Part shown: in pieces, positions 10,385-19,388 of the stretch
Layout: every line of letters starts with the position of its first letter
Numbering within the stretch: the stretch's first letter is position 1
Assembly: GCA_902584815.1 (NCBI GenBank)
Contig: CACIBF010000002.1
Location: forward strand, 1 to 64,000
DNA length: 64,000 nt
Reading direction: 5' to 3'
Source of the DNA: an uncultured Pelagibacteraceae bacterium
GTDB taxonomy: Bacteria; Pseudomonadota; Alphaproteobacteria; Pelagibacterales; AG-422-B15
The notes under the pieces: model-generated
Told to the model about the DNA's origin: nothing
What the model saw: the letters and a program-made list of their open reading frames with translations, nothing else
The model's database searches: none
Translations under genes and position numbers: made by a program

Positions 10385-11268
10385 GCGGGAAGCAGCTTTG
10401 TTTCTTTCGCCAAATTCATCATTTCTAATTGAAGTTTTTCAAAAGCTCTTTCTTCAATCTGTCTAATTCTTTCTCTGCTTATTTTGTATTCTTTACTTAG
10501 TTCTTCAAGAGTTTTGGGTTCTTCAGATAATTTTCTTACTTGAATTATATTTTTTTCACGTTCATTAAGAACATTAATTGCTTTTGAAAGAAGGACTTTT
10601 CTTTTATTTATTTCTTCTTTTTCAGCAATTTTGATTTCATGATCCGCATCCTCATCGACAAGCCACTCTTGCCATTCCTCGTCACTATCAGCACTAACCA
10701 TCGCATTTAATGAGTAGTCATTTCCGGAAATTCTACCTTCCATTTCTGTCACCTCTTTTTCAGATACATTTAAGCGATCAGAAATTTCTTTAACTTGGTG
10801 AGGCTTAAGATTTCCATCAGTGTAATCATCTAATTGGTTTTTAATTTTTTTTAGATTAAAAAAAAGTTTTTTTTGTGCAGCTGTTGTTCCAATTTTAACA
10901 AGACTCCATGACTTTAAAACATATTCTTGAATGGCAGCTCTAATCCACCACATAGCATATGTTGCAAGTCTAAAACCTTTATCAGGATCATATTTTTTGA
11001 CTGCTTGCATTAAGCCAATGTTGCCCTCAGAAATTAGTTCCGTAATCGGAAGTCCATACCCTCTATAGCCCATTGCTATTCTTGCAACTAATCTCAGGTG
11101 GCTAGTAACTAATGTATGGGCTGCTTTCGTATCACCTTCTTTTCTCCACTTATTAGCTAGAGAAACTTCTTGTTTCTCGGTAAGCATTGGAAATTTCTTA
11201 ATCTGCTGAAGGTAATGGCTTAAGCTTCCTTCATTCGAGAGTACTGGCAGCGTGTTCTTTTCAGACAT
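10381..11268 (-). CDS. rpoH: RNA polymerase heat-shock sigma factor RpoH (sigma-32)
   Basis: The 295-residue sigma-70-family protein has region 1.2/2 (SLANKWRKEGDTKAAHTLVTSH, ELISEGNIGLMQAVKKYDP, FRLATYAMWWIRAAIQ) and a region 4 helix-turn-helix near the end (LSKEYKISRERIRQIEERA). The RpoH box QKKLFFNLKK near residue 135 separates it from RpoD and stationary-phase sigma factors. It directs heat-shock gene transcription. The start ATG lies 25 bases from the upstream rluD stop, so the two may be cotranscribed. Confidence 0.96.
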   Translation of the reverse strand: MSEKNTLPVLSNEGSLSHYLQQIKKFPMLTEKQEVSLANKWRKEGDTKAAHTLVTSHLRLVARIAMGYRGYGLPITELISEGNIGLMQAVKKYDPDKGFRLATYAMWWIRAAIQEYVLKSWSLVKIGTTAAQKKLFFNLKKIKNQLDDYTDGNLKPHQVKEISDRLNVSEKEVTEMEGRISGNDYSLNAMVSADSDEEWQEWLVDEDADHEIKIAEKEEINKRKVLLSKAINVLNEREKNIIQVRKLSEEPKTLEELSKEYKISRERIRQIEERAFEKLQLEMMNLAKETKLLPA

Positions 11269-11292
11269 GATTAATATATGGTGTTATAAAGC

Positions 11293-12285
11293 TTATTTTT
11301 CAATGGCCTTTTTTTTAAAGGAATCAATCAAATTTCTCAAGTTTTTAGGCATATCACATTGATAAATATGATTTTTTTCTGTTTTTGGATGGATAAATCC
11401 AAGTGATTGAGCATGAAGACATTGCCCATCTAAACTGTCGATTATTTTAATTAAATCTTTTTGAAGGTACTTAGTTTTACTTGAGGGCGTTCTTCCATAG
11501 ACTTTATCTCCAATAATTGGATTCCCATGTTCACTTAAATGAACTCTTATTTGATGAGTTCTTCCCGTTTCTAATTTACATGCTAATAAGGTAGCAACAT
11601 TATTTCCCTTGAGGTCAAAAAAACTATCGATTGTCTTGTAGTGAGTAATTGCTGTTTTGCCCTTAATAATAGAAGACATCATTTTTTTTCTATTTCGATT
11701 ACTTCTTGATATCAAGCTTTCTATTTTACCAACTCGAGGAATAACTTTTCCCCATACAAGCGCAAGATATTCTCTATCAATAGTATGTTCGGAAAACTGC
11801 TTTGAGAGATGAATGTGAGTTGAGTTATCTTTTGCAACAACAATTAATCCACTTGTATTTTTGTCGATTCGATGAACTATCCCAGGACGTTCACTGTCGC
11901 CAACATCTGAGAGTTCCCCTTTTGAATGATGGATAATTGCTTGAACCAAAGTCCCAGTTTTATTTCCTGCACCGGGATGTACTACCAAGCCAGATGGCTT
12001 ATTAATTATAATTAAATTCTTATCTTCATATATGATATCAAGCTTAATATCTTCACCAATCAGCTTTGTATTATTTAGTTCTATATTATTGATTATGATT
12101 TGATCGTGTAAAGCAATTTTATAATCAGGCTGGCTTGGGTTTCCATTAACTAAAATATTTTTATTTAAAATTAATTGTTTAATTTTAGACCTACTTTGAT
12201 TTTTTGATTTCAAGCTAATAAATTTATCTAATCTTTCACCAATCAAGTCATTTACATTTACTTCAATATGATGCATTTTATTCAT
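11293..12285 (-). CDS. rluD: Ribosomal large subunit pseudouridine synthase RluD-type
   Basis: An N-terminal S4 RNA-binding domain (residues about 15-75) is followed by the RluA-family catalytic domain with the signature RIDKNTSGLIVVAKD, whose aspartate is catalytic, and the partner motif KLETGRTHQIRVHL. RluD modifies uridines in the helix 69 region of 23S rRNA. The 330-residue length is typical. The start is either the ATG ending at 12285 or Met4 at 12276. The first abuts the start of the divergent gene with no base between. Confidence 0.92.
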   Translation of the reverse strand: MNKMHHIEVNVNDLIGERLDKFISLKSKNQSRSKIKQLILNKNILVNGNPSQPDYKIALHDQIIINNIELNNTKLIGEDIKLDIIYEDKNLIIINKPSGLVVHPGAGNKTGTLVQAIIHHSKGELSDVGDSERPGIVHRIDKNTSGLIVVAKDNSTHIHLSKQFSEHTIDREYLALVWGKVIPRVGKIESLISRSNRNRKKMMSSIIKGKTAITHYKTIDSFFDLKGNNVATLLACKLETGRTHQIRVHLSEHGNPIIGDKVYGRTPSSKTKYLQKDLIKIIDSLDGQCLHAQSLGFIHPKTEKNHIYQCDMPKNLRNLIDSFKKKAIEK

Positions 12286-12597
12286 ATGCAGGATAATCCA
12301 AAATATTTAAGATCTTTAAAGATTGCAGTTATCACCATGGGTATTTTAATTATCTTTGGCGTAATAATTATTATTTCGACAATTGTTTATAGAATATCTT
12401 CACCTAATTATAGCCTAAGCTCTGATAATAGAGAATTAAATATAAAATTAAATGTACCAGATGCAGCAGAAATAAAATCAGTTAATTCTAATAGAAAAAC
12501 TCTCACAATTTTTTATGAATTAAATGAAGAGAAATTTGTCAAAATACTAAGTTTGGAGAGTGGAAAAGTAATTAAAAATATTAAACTTGAATTTTAG
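12286..12597 (+). CDS. Small single-pass membrane protein beside rluD
   Basis: A 103-residue product starts at MQDNPKYLRSLK. The frame also allows an ATG at 12268, but that would overlap rluD. A single transmembrane segment (about residues 12-36) is followed by a lysine/glutamate-rich domain of beta character ending VIKNIKLEF. Small proteins with this layout are often encoded beside rluD in alphaproteobacteria (the DUF6476 type), which is the basis of this call. No function is known to me. Its stop shares TTAG with the stop of the convergent GMC gene. Confidence 0.7.
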   Translation: MQDNPKYLRSLKIAVITMGILIIFGVIIIISTIVYRISSPNYSLSSDNRELNIKLNVPDAAEIKSVNSNRKTLTIFYELNEEKFVKILSLESGKVIKNIKLEF

Positions 12598-14225
12598 GAA
12601 GCCTTATAAAATTCTATATTAACTTTTTCGGCAGTTATTTTGTTTTGTATTAAATCCGAAGCCTTTTCAGCTATCATTACTGTTGTAGCATTTAAATTAC
12701 CTGAAACTATGTTAGGCATTATTGATGCATCAACCACTCGCAGTTTTTCGACACCATAAACCTTAAGGTCTTGATCAACAACTGACATATCATCATTACC
12801 CATTTTACAAGTACACGATGGATGATAAGCTGTATCTCCTTTTGATCTAATAAAATTATTTAGATCATCATCACTGTTTATATTTTCTCCTGGGGAAATT
12901 TCTTTTCCTCGGTAATGATCAAAAGCTTTTTGATGAAAAATATCCCTGGCAATCTTTATTCCCTCTCTCATTTCATTAAGATCATGTTCAGTTTGCATGT
13001 AATTAAATTGGATCCTTGGTGAGTCATTTGGGTTTGATGATTTTAGCTTAATAAAGCCTCTACTGGTAGGTCTCATAGGACCTACATGAGCTTGAAATGC
13101 ATGACAGCTTGGGTTTTGACGTCCATGGTCAATAACTAGAGAAGGAAAAAAATGATATTGCATATTTGGATAGTCAACCATCTCATTTGTTCTTATGAAA
13201 CCGCCAATTTCTAAATTTGAATGAGCAGCAATACCTTTTTTAAATAAGAACCACTGCAGGCCAATAAGCGCCATATTAATAGGATTAAATGAGCTGTAAA
13301 GAGTAACGGGTTTTGTGCATTCATATTGAACATATGTCTCTAAATGATCTTGTAAGTTTTCACCAACACCATTAAGAGACGATATTACCTTTATACCATG
13401 ATTTTTTAACTCCTCCTCAGGACCAACTCCTGAGAGCATTAGGATTTGAGGGGAATTGATTGCTCCAGCTGATAAAAGCACTTCTTTTTCTGCAAATATT
13501 TTTTCTAGACTATTTTTATTCTTTATTTCAATTCCAACAGCAGATGAGTTTTCAATAATTATTTTTGAAACCTGTACATTTGTTATAAGTGTTAAGTTTT
13601 GTCTTTGTTTAATAGGATGTAAATAAGTAACACTAGTGCTTTGTCGTTTTCCATCAAAGATTGTGGTATCCATTAAGCCAAAACCCTCTTGCTTATAACC
13701 ATTCATATCGTTATTAATCTCGTAGCCTGCTTCCGCTGCTGCTTCCAGATAGATTTTAGATAATATATTTCCATTTTCTGTTCTTGAGAGTTTAAGTGGA
13801 CCATCAGTATTTCTATATTCTGTATCTAGTCCCTCAATAGACTCAGATTTTTTAAAATACGGAAGAACACTTTCATAGTTCCAATTACTAAGCCCAAGTT
13901 GTCCCCAATTTTCAAAATCCATAGCATTGCCTCGAACATGAACCATGCCATTATGAGATGAACATCCTCCTAACATCTTACCTCGTGGACAGAACATTTT
14001 TCTATTGTTCATAAATGGTTCTGGTTCAGTTTCGTAAAGATAGTTATATTTTGGATCATGCATTGTATATAATAGTGCAGAAGGCATTGCAGTTTTCCAG
14101 GTCTTATCACTAGGTCCAGCTTCAAGTAATAAAATATTATTATTAGGATCTTCTGATAATCTATTTGCTAAAACGCACCCAGCTGAGCCAGCTCCAATAA
14201 TTATGTAATCGTAATTGTTTTGCAT
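12594..14225 (-). CDS. GMC-family oxidoreductase, choline-dehydrogenase-like
   Basis: The 543-residue flavoprotein begins with the FAD-binding motif IIGAGSAGCVLANRLSED and an ENTD-type glutamate strand (ILLLEAGPSD). The GMC signatures GKMLGGCSSHNGMVHVRG and GAINSPQILMLSGVGP and the C-terminal CTCKMG...VYGVEKLRVVDASIMP motif are present. GMC enzymes of this clade oxidise choline or other alcohols. The neighbouring betaine transporter makes a choline-type substrate plausible, but no betaine aldehyde dehydrogenase is adjacent. It is divergent from the DMT transporter gene with 44 bases between. Confidence 0.88.
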   Translation of the reverse strand: MQNNYDYIIIGAGSAGCVLANRLSEDPNNNILLLEAGPSDKTWKTAMPSALLYTMHDPKYNYLYETEPEPFMNNRKMFCPRGKMLGGCSSHNGMVHVRGNAMDFENWGQLGLSNWNYESVLPYFKKSESIEGLDTEYRNTDGPLKLSRTENGNILSKIYLEAAAEAGYEINNDMNGYKQEGFGLMDTTIFDGKRQSTSVTYLHPIKQRQNLTLITNVQVSKIIIENSSAVGIEIKNKNSLEKIFAEKEVLLSAGAINSPQILMLSGVGPEEELKNHGIKVISSLNGVGENLQDHLETYVQYECTKPVTLYSSFNPINMALIGLQWFLFKKGIAAHSNLEIGGFIRTNEMVDYPNMQYHFFPSLVIDHGRQNPSCHAFQAHVGPMRPTSRGFIKLKSSNPNDSPRIQFNYMQTEHDLNEMREGIKIARDIFHQKAFDHYRGKEISPGENINSDDDLNNFIRSKGDTAYHPSCTCKMGNDDMSVVDQDLKVYGVEKLRVVDASIMPNIVSGNLNATTVMIAEKASDLIQNKITAEKVNIEFYKAS

Positions 14226-14269
14226 AAGTTGTTTAAATAAGTAATGTAATTACCATACAATATAGTTCG

Positions 14270-15166
14270 ATGCTAAAAAAATTAAATCCAAATTTTGCAA
14301 TTTTATTATCAACTGTCTTATGGGGAACGTGGTGGTTGCCTTTGCGATTGATGAATGAATATGCTGACAATAACGCTATTCCACTATTTTTAAGTTTCAT
14401 GATAGCTGGATTATTTCTATTAATTTTTTCATTACAAAATATTTATCTATTCACAAAAAAAAATATAATTTTAACTGTAGTTGCCGCTGCCTTCGGAGCG
14501 GCAGCAATGTGTTTTTATAACGAAGGCCTTTTGCGGGGAAATGTTGCACGAATTTTAATATTTTTTTATCTGACAGCTGTCTGGTCTACAATTATAGAAA
14601 TTGTATTTTTAAGAACTCCTATAACAATTTATCGTTTTTTATCTATTTCAGCCGGTTTCACTGGCTTATTTATAATTACTGGTTTTGATCAAGGAAATTT
14701 TTTACCACAATCTACTGCTGATCTTTTTGGAATTATTGCTGGTTTAATGTGGTCAGTCTGTGCAACTTTAATCAGAATAAATAAGGACCTTGATGTCAAT
14801 TTTGGAACTTCAATTTTTATTTTAATCGGGGGTCTTTTTGTAGTCCTTGCAACTTATTTACCTGATGGCCAAGTTTTATCAGGGTATAATAGCGAGATCT
14901 TTTCTAAAACACTTTTAATAGTTTTAATCTTTGCCTTTATTTGGCTGCTGCCAGGATACTGGCTAGTGACATATGGACAAGATCAGGTTGACCCTGGAAG
15001 AGCAGGAATTTTATTGATGTTTGAGGTTGTTATTGGAATTGTATCAGCCTACTTGTTAGCAAATGAAGTTATCACTATCAGAGAATTCTTAGGAGCATTA
15101 TTTGTAATGAGCGCTCCTTTAATTGAAATCTATCTTGGAAATAAATCAGCTGAATCAATAAGTTAG
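14270..15166 (+). CDS. DMT-superfamily (EamA-type) inner-membrane transporter
   Basis: The 298-residue protein is almost wholly hydrophobic, with about ten transmembrane helices in two similar halves, the EamA layout. Landmarks are TVLWGTWWLPLRL in helix 1 and LLMFEVVIGIVSAYLLANE near the end. Members export or import small metabolites, and substrate cannot be read from sequence. The position between a GMC dehydrogenase and a betaine ABC transporter suggests a link to quaternary amine or amino acid movement, which is inference only. Confidence 0.82.
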   Translation: MLKKLNPNFAILLSTVLWGTWWLPLRLMNEYADNNAIPLFLSFMIAGLFLLIFSLQNIYLFTKKNIILTVVAAAFGAAAMCFYNEGLLRGNVARILIFFYLTAVWSTIIEIVFLRTPITIYRFLSISAGFTGLFIITGFDQGNFLPQSTADLFGIIAGLMWSVCATLIRINKDLDVNFGTSIFILIGGLFVVLATYLPDGQVLSGYNSEIFSKTLLIVLIFAFIWLLPGYWLVTYGQDQVDPGRAGILLMFEVVIGIVSAYLLANEVITIREFLGALFVMSAPLIEIYLGNKSAESIS

Positions 15167-15190
15167 TTTATATAAAAAAATAAGTGAATA

Positions 15191-15209
15191 ATCTACTTTT
15201 GGGGTAGAT
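15191..15209 (+). promoter_or_regulatory. Small inverted repeat upstream of the betaine-binding protein gene
   Basis: ATCTAC (15191-15196) and GTAGAT (15204-15209) form a 6-bp inverted repeat with a 7-base spacer, about 57 bases before the start codon at 15266. It lies in the only sizeable gap before the transporter operon. It could be an operator or leader hairpin. There is no T-run, so a terminator for the upstream gene is less likely. Confidence 0.3.
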
Positions 15210-15265
15210 CGTAGGCTTTATATGTGTTTCAATAATTTTATTAATAAAAAAAACGGAGAATATAA

Positions 15266-16264
15266 ATGCATTTATTAAAAAAAATAATAGTTACAGGAAT
15301 ATTTGCCCTTGGAATGGCTGGATTTTCATCTCAAGCTTATGCTTCATGTGGTAAGATTACTGTTGCTGAAATGGACTGGGCATCAGCAGAAATGTTCGCC
15401 CATATTGATAAGGTAGTTCTTGAAAATGGATACGGTTGTGAAATAGAACTAGTTCCTGGAGCTACAATGCCTACAGCTACATCTATGATGGAAAAAGGTG
15501 AACCAGATGTTGCGCCTGAATTATGGATTAATGCTGTAAGAACTGCTCTTGATGCGGCAACTGCAGAAGGAAGACTTCATTATGCAGCAGAGGTATTTTC
15601 GGACACAGGTGAAGAAGGATGGTGGATTCCTCAGTATATAGCTGATGCAAACCCTGAGATTCAAACTGTATCTGATGCTTTAGCAAGACCTGACCTATTT
15701 CCTCATCCAGAGGGAGATGGTGGTGGTTTATACACTTGTCCATCAGGTTGGAACTGTCAGTTAAGTACTGGAAATTTATTTAGAGCTTTTGGCGGTGAAG
15801 AAGCAGGATTTAGAATAATTGATCCAGGTTCTGGTGGTGCGCTAGCAGGTTCAATTGCTGAAGCCTACGAAAAAGAACAAGGCTGGTTCGGTTACTACTG
15901 GGCTCCAACTGCAATTCTTGGTAAATATCCAATGAAAAAATTGAGCTTTGATGTTCCTCATGACAATGAAGAGTGGAATAGTTGTACTTCACAAGAAGAC
16001 TGCGCAAACCCTCAGAAAAATTCATGGGTTGTTTCATCAGTGTATACTGTTGTGACAGATAACTTTAAACAAAATGCTGGTGTTGGAATGGACTATATTG
16101 TTAAAAGGTCTCTTCCAAACAACACTATCAATGCTTTATTAGCATGGAAAGATGATAACCAAGCAACTGGTGAGGACGCAGCGTATTATTTCTTAGAAAA
16201 TTATACGGAGTGGCATGACTGGGTTGACTTCGGTGCTCGTTTAAAGATAGAAAACGCACTTTAA
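15266..16264 (+). CDS. proX: Glycine betaine/quaternary amine ABC transporter, substrate-binding protein
   Basis: The 332-residue protein has a Sec signal peptide (residues about 1-26, ending AYAS) and an OpuAC/ProX-type binding fold (ITVAEMDWASAEMFAHIDKVVLE, PDVAPELWINAVR, GWFGYYWAPTAILGKYPM). Trp/Tyr-rich segments such as EEGWWIPQYI and GWFGYYW are consistent with an aromatic cage for a trimethylammonium group. The start is supported by a CGGAGA Shine-Dalgarno site. Permease and ATPase genes follow. Betaine, carnitine or a related amine is the likely ligand given the neighbours. Confidence 0.92.
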   Translation: MHLLKKIIVTGIFALGMAGFSSQAYASCGKITVAEMDWASAEMFAHIDKVVLENGYGCEIELVPGATMPTATSMMEKGEPDVAPELWINAVRTALDAATAEGRLHYAAEVFSDTGEEGWWIPQYIADANPEIQTVSDALARPDLFPHPEGDGGGLYTCPSGWNCQLSTGNLFRAFGGEEAGFRIIDPGSGGALAGSIAEAYEKEQGWFGYYWAPTAILGKYPMKKLSFDVPHDNEEWNSCTSQEDCANPQKNSWVVSSVYTVVTDNFKQNAGVGMDYIVKRSLPNNTINALLAWKDDNQATGEDAAYYFLENYTEWHDWVDFGARLKIENAL

Positions 16265-16277
16265 TTAATGCACTTTA

Positions 16278-16312
16278 AAAATAGCAGGCCTATTTATTAG
16301 GTCTGCTATTTT
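16278..16312 (+). terminator. Strong hairpin (attenuator) between binding protein and permease genes
   Basis: Two 15-base arms (16278-16292 and 16298-16312) pair with a single G.T wobble around a 5-base loop, and the right arm ends in TTTT. It begins 13 bases after the binding-protein stop and ends 25 bases before the permease start. In periplasmic-binding-protein operons such hairpins let the first gene be expressed above the rest by partial termination or mRNA protection. Confidence 0.8.
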
Positions 16313-16337
16313 ATTAATAAATTAAGATTATCAGATT

Positions 16338-17234
16338 ATGAATTTCACAGAATTTTTTACTGCTTTCCCTGAAATGAGTAAAAGTGGGCTAAGGGCATTT
16401 AAAAAAACTGTTGATGGCGCTTATCGTCAATTTTCAAGAGAGTATGGAGACGCAATTGAAGCGGTATTTGATCCTGTATTATTTTTTTTAATTTGGTTTG
16501 AAAAACTACTTCAAAATTCACCTTGGATAGTCGTATTAATTGTTTTCCTAGCTCTTATTTATTTTGGAAGTAGAAGTATCTATTTAACAATTGGATCTTT
16601 CATTGCTTTTATATTCATTGGATATTTTGGAATGTGGGAAGATACGATGTCAACGGTAAGTATAATTGGAGTTTGTACGTTTTTATCAATTGGTTTTGGT
16701 ATTCCCATTGGCATTCTTATGTCGGGATCAGATAGAGCAAGAGCATCTATTTCTCCGATATTAGATATAATGCAAACAATGCCGAGCTTTGTTTATCTAA
16801 TCCCAGTAGTTATGTTGCTAGGTATTGGTAAAATTCCAGGACTGTTAGCAGTTGTGATATATGCAATTCCGCCAATTATTAGATTAACGGACCTTGGTAT
16901 TAGAGAAGTTGATAAAGAAGTTTTAGAAGCTGCAGAAGCATTTGGAGCAAATCGTTCACAAAAACTATTTAGGGTACAATTGCCTCTTGCACTACCAACT
17001 ATTTTTGCAGGCATCAATCAAACAATCATGATGGCATTAGCTATGGTAGTAATAGCTTCAATGATCGGTGTTAAGGGGTTGGGCCAGCCAGTTTTAAAGG
17101 CAATTGCCAATCAATACTTCACTATGGGTCTTTTAAATGGGTTAGCCATAGTAGTTTTAGCAATTATTTTTGATAGGGTATCCCAGTCATTTGGAAAAAG
17201 GCTTCAGCAGCATAGACAAGGTTCCCATGAGTAA
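16338..17234 (+). CDS. proW: Glycine betaine/proline ABC transporter permease
   Basis: The 298-residue membrane protein has about six transmembrane helices from residue 55 onward and the BPD_transp_1 EAA loop (EVLEAAEAFGANRSQKLFRVQLPLALPTI). The first 50 residues are a soluble amphipathic region, as in ProW. The motif IMQTMPSFVYLIPVVMLLGIGKIPG is characteristic of the ProW/OpuAB family. Its stop overlaps the ATPase start by eight bases, implying coupled translation. Confidence 0.93.
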   Translation: MNFTEFFTAFPEMSKSGLRAFKKTVDGAYRQFSREYGDAIEAVFDPVLFFLIWFEKLLQNSPWIVVLIVFLALIYFGSRSIYLTIGSFIAFIFIGYFGMWEDTMSTVSIIGVCTFLSIGFGIPIGILMSGSDRARASISPILDIMQTMPSFVYLIPVVMLLGIGKIPGLLAVVIYAIPPIIRLTDLGIREVDKEVLEAAEAFGANRSQKLFRVQLPLALPTIFAGINQTIMMALAMVVIASMIGVKGLGQPVLKAIANQYFTMGLLNGLAIVVLAIIFDRVSQSFGKRLQQHRQGSHE

Positions 17235-18246
17235 TGTAAAAATCAAAATTGAGAATTTGTATAAAATCTTTGGCCATAATGCTAAAGGCTTAACTAGCGA
17301 AGTTAAGGAAGGTCTTGATAAGGATGAGTTATTAGCAAAACATAATCATGTTTTAGGACTTGATAATATTAATATTGATATTGAGGAGCAATCTATCCAA
17401 GTAATAATGGGACTGTCAGGCTCTGGAAAATCTACATTGATTAGACATATAAATCGTCTGATTGAGCCAACAGAAGGTGTGGTGATGGTTGATAACCAGG
17501 ATGTTACTAAATTAAATAAAAATGAGTTGTTAGAATTCAGAAGAAATCGAACAGGCATGGTTTTCCAAAGATTTGGTTTATTCCCGCATCAAAATATAGT
17601 TGATAATGTTCAACTTGGATTAAGTATTAAAGGTGTTGATAAATCTGAGTCAAATGAAACAGCTATGTTTTGGATTGATAAAGTTGGTTTAAATGGGTTT
17701 GAGTATAAATTTCCAAATCAACTTTCTGGTGGAATGCAACAAAGAGTCGGCTTAGCTAGAGCTTTAGCAAATGATCCTGATATTTTATTGATGGATGAAG
17801 CATTCAGTGCTCTGGATCCATTAATTAGGTCTGATATGCAGGATCAATTATTAGAGCTTCAAAAAAATCTAAAAAAGACAATTGTATTTATAACTCATGA
17901 TTTGGATGAAGCTTTAAAATTAGGCGATCGAATTGCAATTTTAAATGGTGGTAAACTTGTACAAGATGGAAAACCAGAGGATATATTACTAAGTCCTGCT
18001 GATGAATATGTCACTAATTTTGTAAAAGATGTAAATCGCACTAAAGTTCTTAAAATAAAAACCATTATGAAAGATAGTATTCAGAGTGGCTCCGACTGTC
18101 CAAAAGTTGCAATGGATAGTAACATAGAATCTTGTTTACCTTTATTTTTAGATGGAGAGTCTGTACTAAGTGTTACTGATGATGAAAAAAATATTGTTGG
18201 ATCAGTTTCTAGAGAAGAAGTAGCAAATATTCTAAAGAGATATTAA
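17227..18246 (+). CDS. proV: Glycine betaine/proline ABC transporter ATP-binding protein
   Basis: The ATPase has Walker A GLSGSGKST, Q-loop MVFQRFGLFPH, signature LSGGMQQRVGLARAL, Walker B ILLMDEAFSALDP and the switch histidine ITHDLDEA. The ATG at 17227 (MSNVKIKIENLY) gives 339 residues; the frame is open further upstream to 17170, but that would bury the start deep in the permease gene. The C-terminal extension (about residues 265-339) resembles the regulatory tail of ProV. It converges on the dioxygenase gene with a shared TTAA. Confidence 0.93.
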   Translation: MSNVKIKIENLYKIFGHNAKGLTSEVKEGLDKDELLAKHNHVLGLDNINIDIEEQSIQVIMGLSGSGKSTLIRHINRLIEPTEGVVMVDNQDVTKLNKNELLEFRRNRTGMVFQRFGLFPHQNIVDNVQLGLSIKGVDKSESNETAMFWIDKVGLNGFEYKFPNQLSGGMQQRVGLARALANDPDILLMDEAFSALDPLIRSDMQDQLLELQKNLKKTIVFITHDLDEALKLGDRIAILNGGKLVQDGKPEDILLSPADEYVTNFVKDVNRTKVLKIKTIMKDSIQSGSDCPKVAMDSNIESCLPLFLDGESVLSVTDDEKNIVGSVSREEVANILKRY

Positions 18247-19385
18247 GATTCGACTTTCTTGAGAAAGTTTAATCTTCCAATTATTTCATCGCGGTCTATA
18301 TAATATCCTTGTAAGTGTCTTTCGCCTGAATTTGGATCAAATTCAGTTCTTCCATGTAATACTCTTAAATTATTAAAAGAAAAGATATCACCTGCTTTTA
18401 ATCTAAAATTAATTGTAAATCTTTTATCGTGAAGTAATTCGGCAAATTTTCTATAAGCTTTATAAAATAAATCCATTTTGTCAGGCGTACAGTCCATAAT
18501 GCTCATATATGCAACACTAAATCTAATAATATTAAAGTCATTATCTTTTGTTAGTGTGATTAGTGGCGAGTAGTGAATCCTTGTTGTATTTTGTGTATAA
18601 TCACGGTTACAAAATTTTACATGAGTTTCAGTTAGAATTTTAAAATACTCTGGAAATTCTTTTTGCATAAAAGATGCTACTTTAAATCCATCTAATGCCA
18701 CTGACTCACCGCCATCAGCTTTGTTAACGAGACAATGAAGAAATTGATAGCCAGGTGGAATTTCGAAATATGGCAAGTCAAGATGATTTCTTAGACCAAG
18801 TGCAGTATAGGCTGAATTATTAGGATTAGGAATATTGATTACTTCAAATGGAGTTTCAAAAAAAGTCTCTCTAAAGTGACTGATTTTTTTTAAAACATCT
18901 TCTGCAGACTTCTTGGAGGTAGGTGCATTCTGAACAAGAGAAATTCCATAATAATGGAGTTGTTCAAGATATTTTGTTACTCCTTCATCACTGCTCATTA
19001 TTTCATCACATTCAATTTGAATTTTTTCGATGTTATTCTGAATTGAATGATCCCATAATTGATAAGGTGTTTTGTATGGAACTGAATTTTTTAATGTATA
19101 ACAATTTTTTCTAAGCCATTCATAGCTATAATTACTAGAATGATCTCCTTCACTCCATTTAATTGATAAACTATTATCTTCTGAAATAGTGAAACTTTTA
19201 GGATGAATACTTTCTGAAACTGTCAGAAGGTTAAATGTTCTCTCCCGTGCAGTTGGATGAATTTCAGATGGACAATTATCTCTAAGCCATAAGAAATTGT
19301 AGTCACTAGTATTGCCATCACTCCATTCGATTTGTATTGAACGCTCTTTTTTCTCAGCATTTAAAATTCTAATTTTAGATTCCAT
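18243..19385 (-). CDS. Gamma-butyrobetaine dioxygenase-like Fe(II)/2-oxoglutarate oxygenase
   Basis: The 380-residue protein has the two-domain layout of the BBOX/TMLH family: an N-terminal DUF971-like domain with WLRDNCPSEIHPTARERTF (residues about 33-51) and a C-terminal TauD-like jelly roll. Probable iron ligands are H201, D203 (NHLDLPY) and H344 (LHGRTEF). Gamma-butyrobetaine dioxygenase makes L-carnitine. Carnitine dehydrogenase and a BKACE enzyme lie just upstream on the same strand, which supports this substrate. The human-type CxCxxC zinc cluster is not evident. Related members act on trimethyllysine, so the exact substrate is inferred. Confidence 0.82.
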   Translation of the reverse strand: MESKIRILNAEKKERSIQIEWSDGNTSDYNFLWLRDNCPSEIHPTARERTFNLLTVSESIHPKSFTISEDNSLSIKWSEGDHSSNYSYEWLRKNCYTLKNSVPYKTPYQLWDHSIQNNIEKIQIECDEIMSSDEGVTKYLEQLHYYGISLVQNAPTSKKSAEDVLKKISHFRETFFETPFEVINIPNPNNSAYTALGLRNHLDLPYFEIPPGYQFLHCLVNKADGGESVALDGFKVASFMQKEFPEYFKILTETHVKFCNRDYTQNTTRIHYSPLITLTKDNDFNIIRFSVAYMSIMDCTPDKMDLFYKAYRKFAELLHDKRFTINFRLKAGDIFSFNNLRVLHGRTEFDPNSGERHLQGYYIDRDEIIGRLNFLKKVES

Positions 19386-19388
19386 TTA

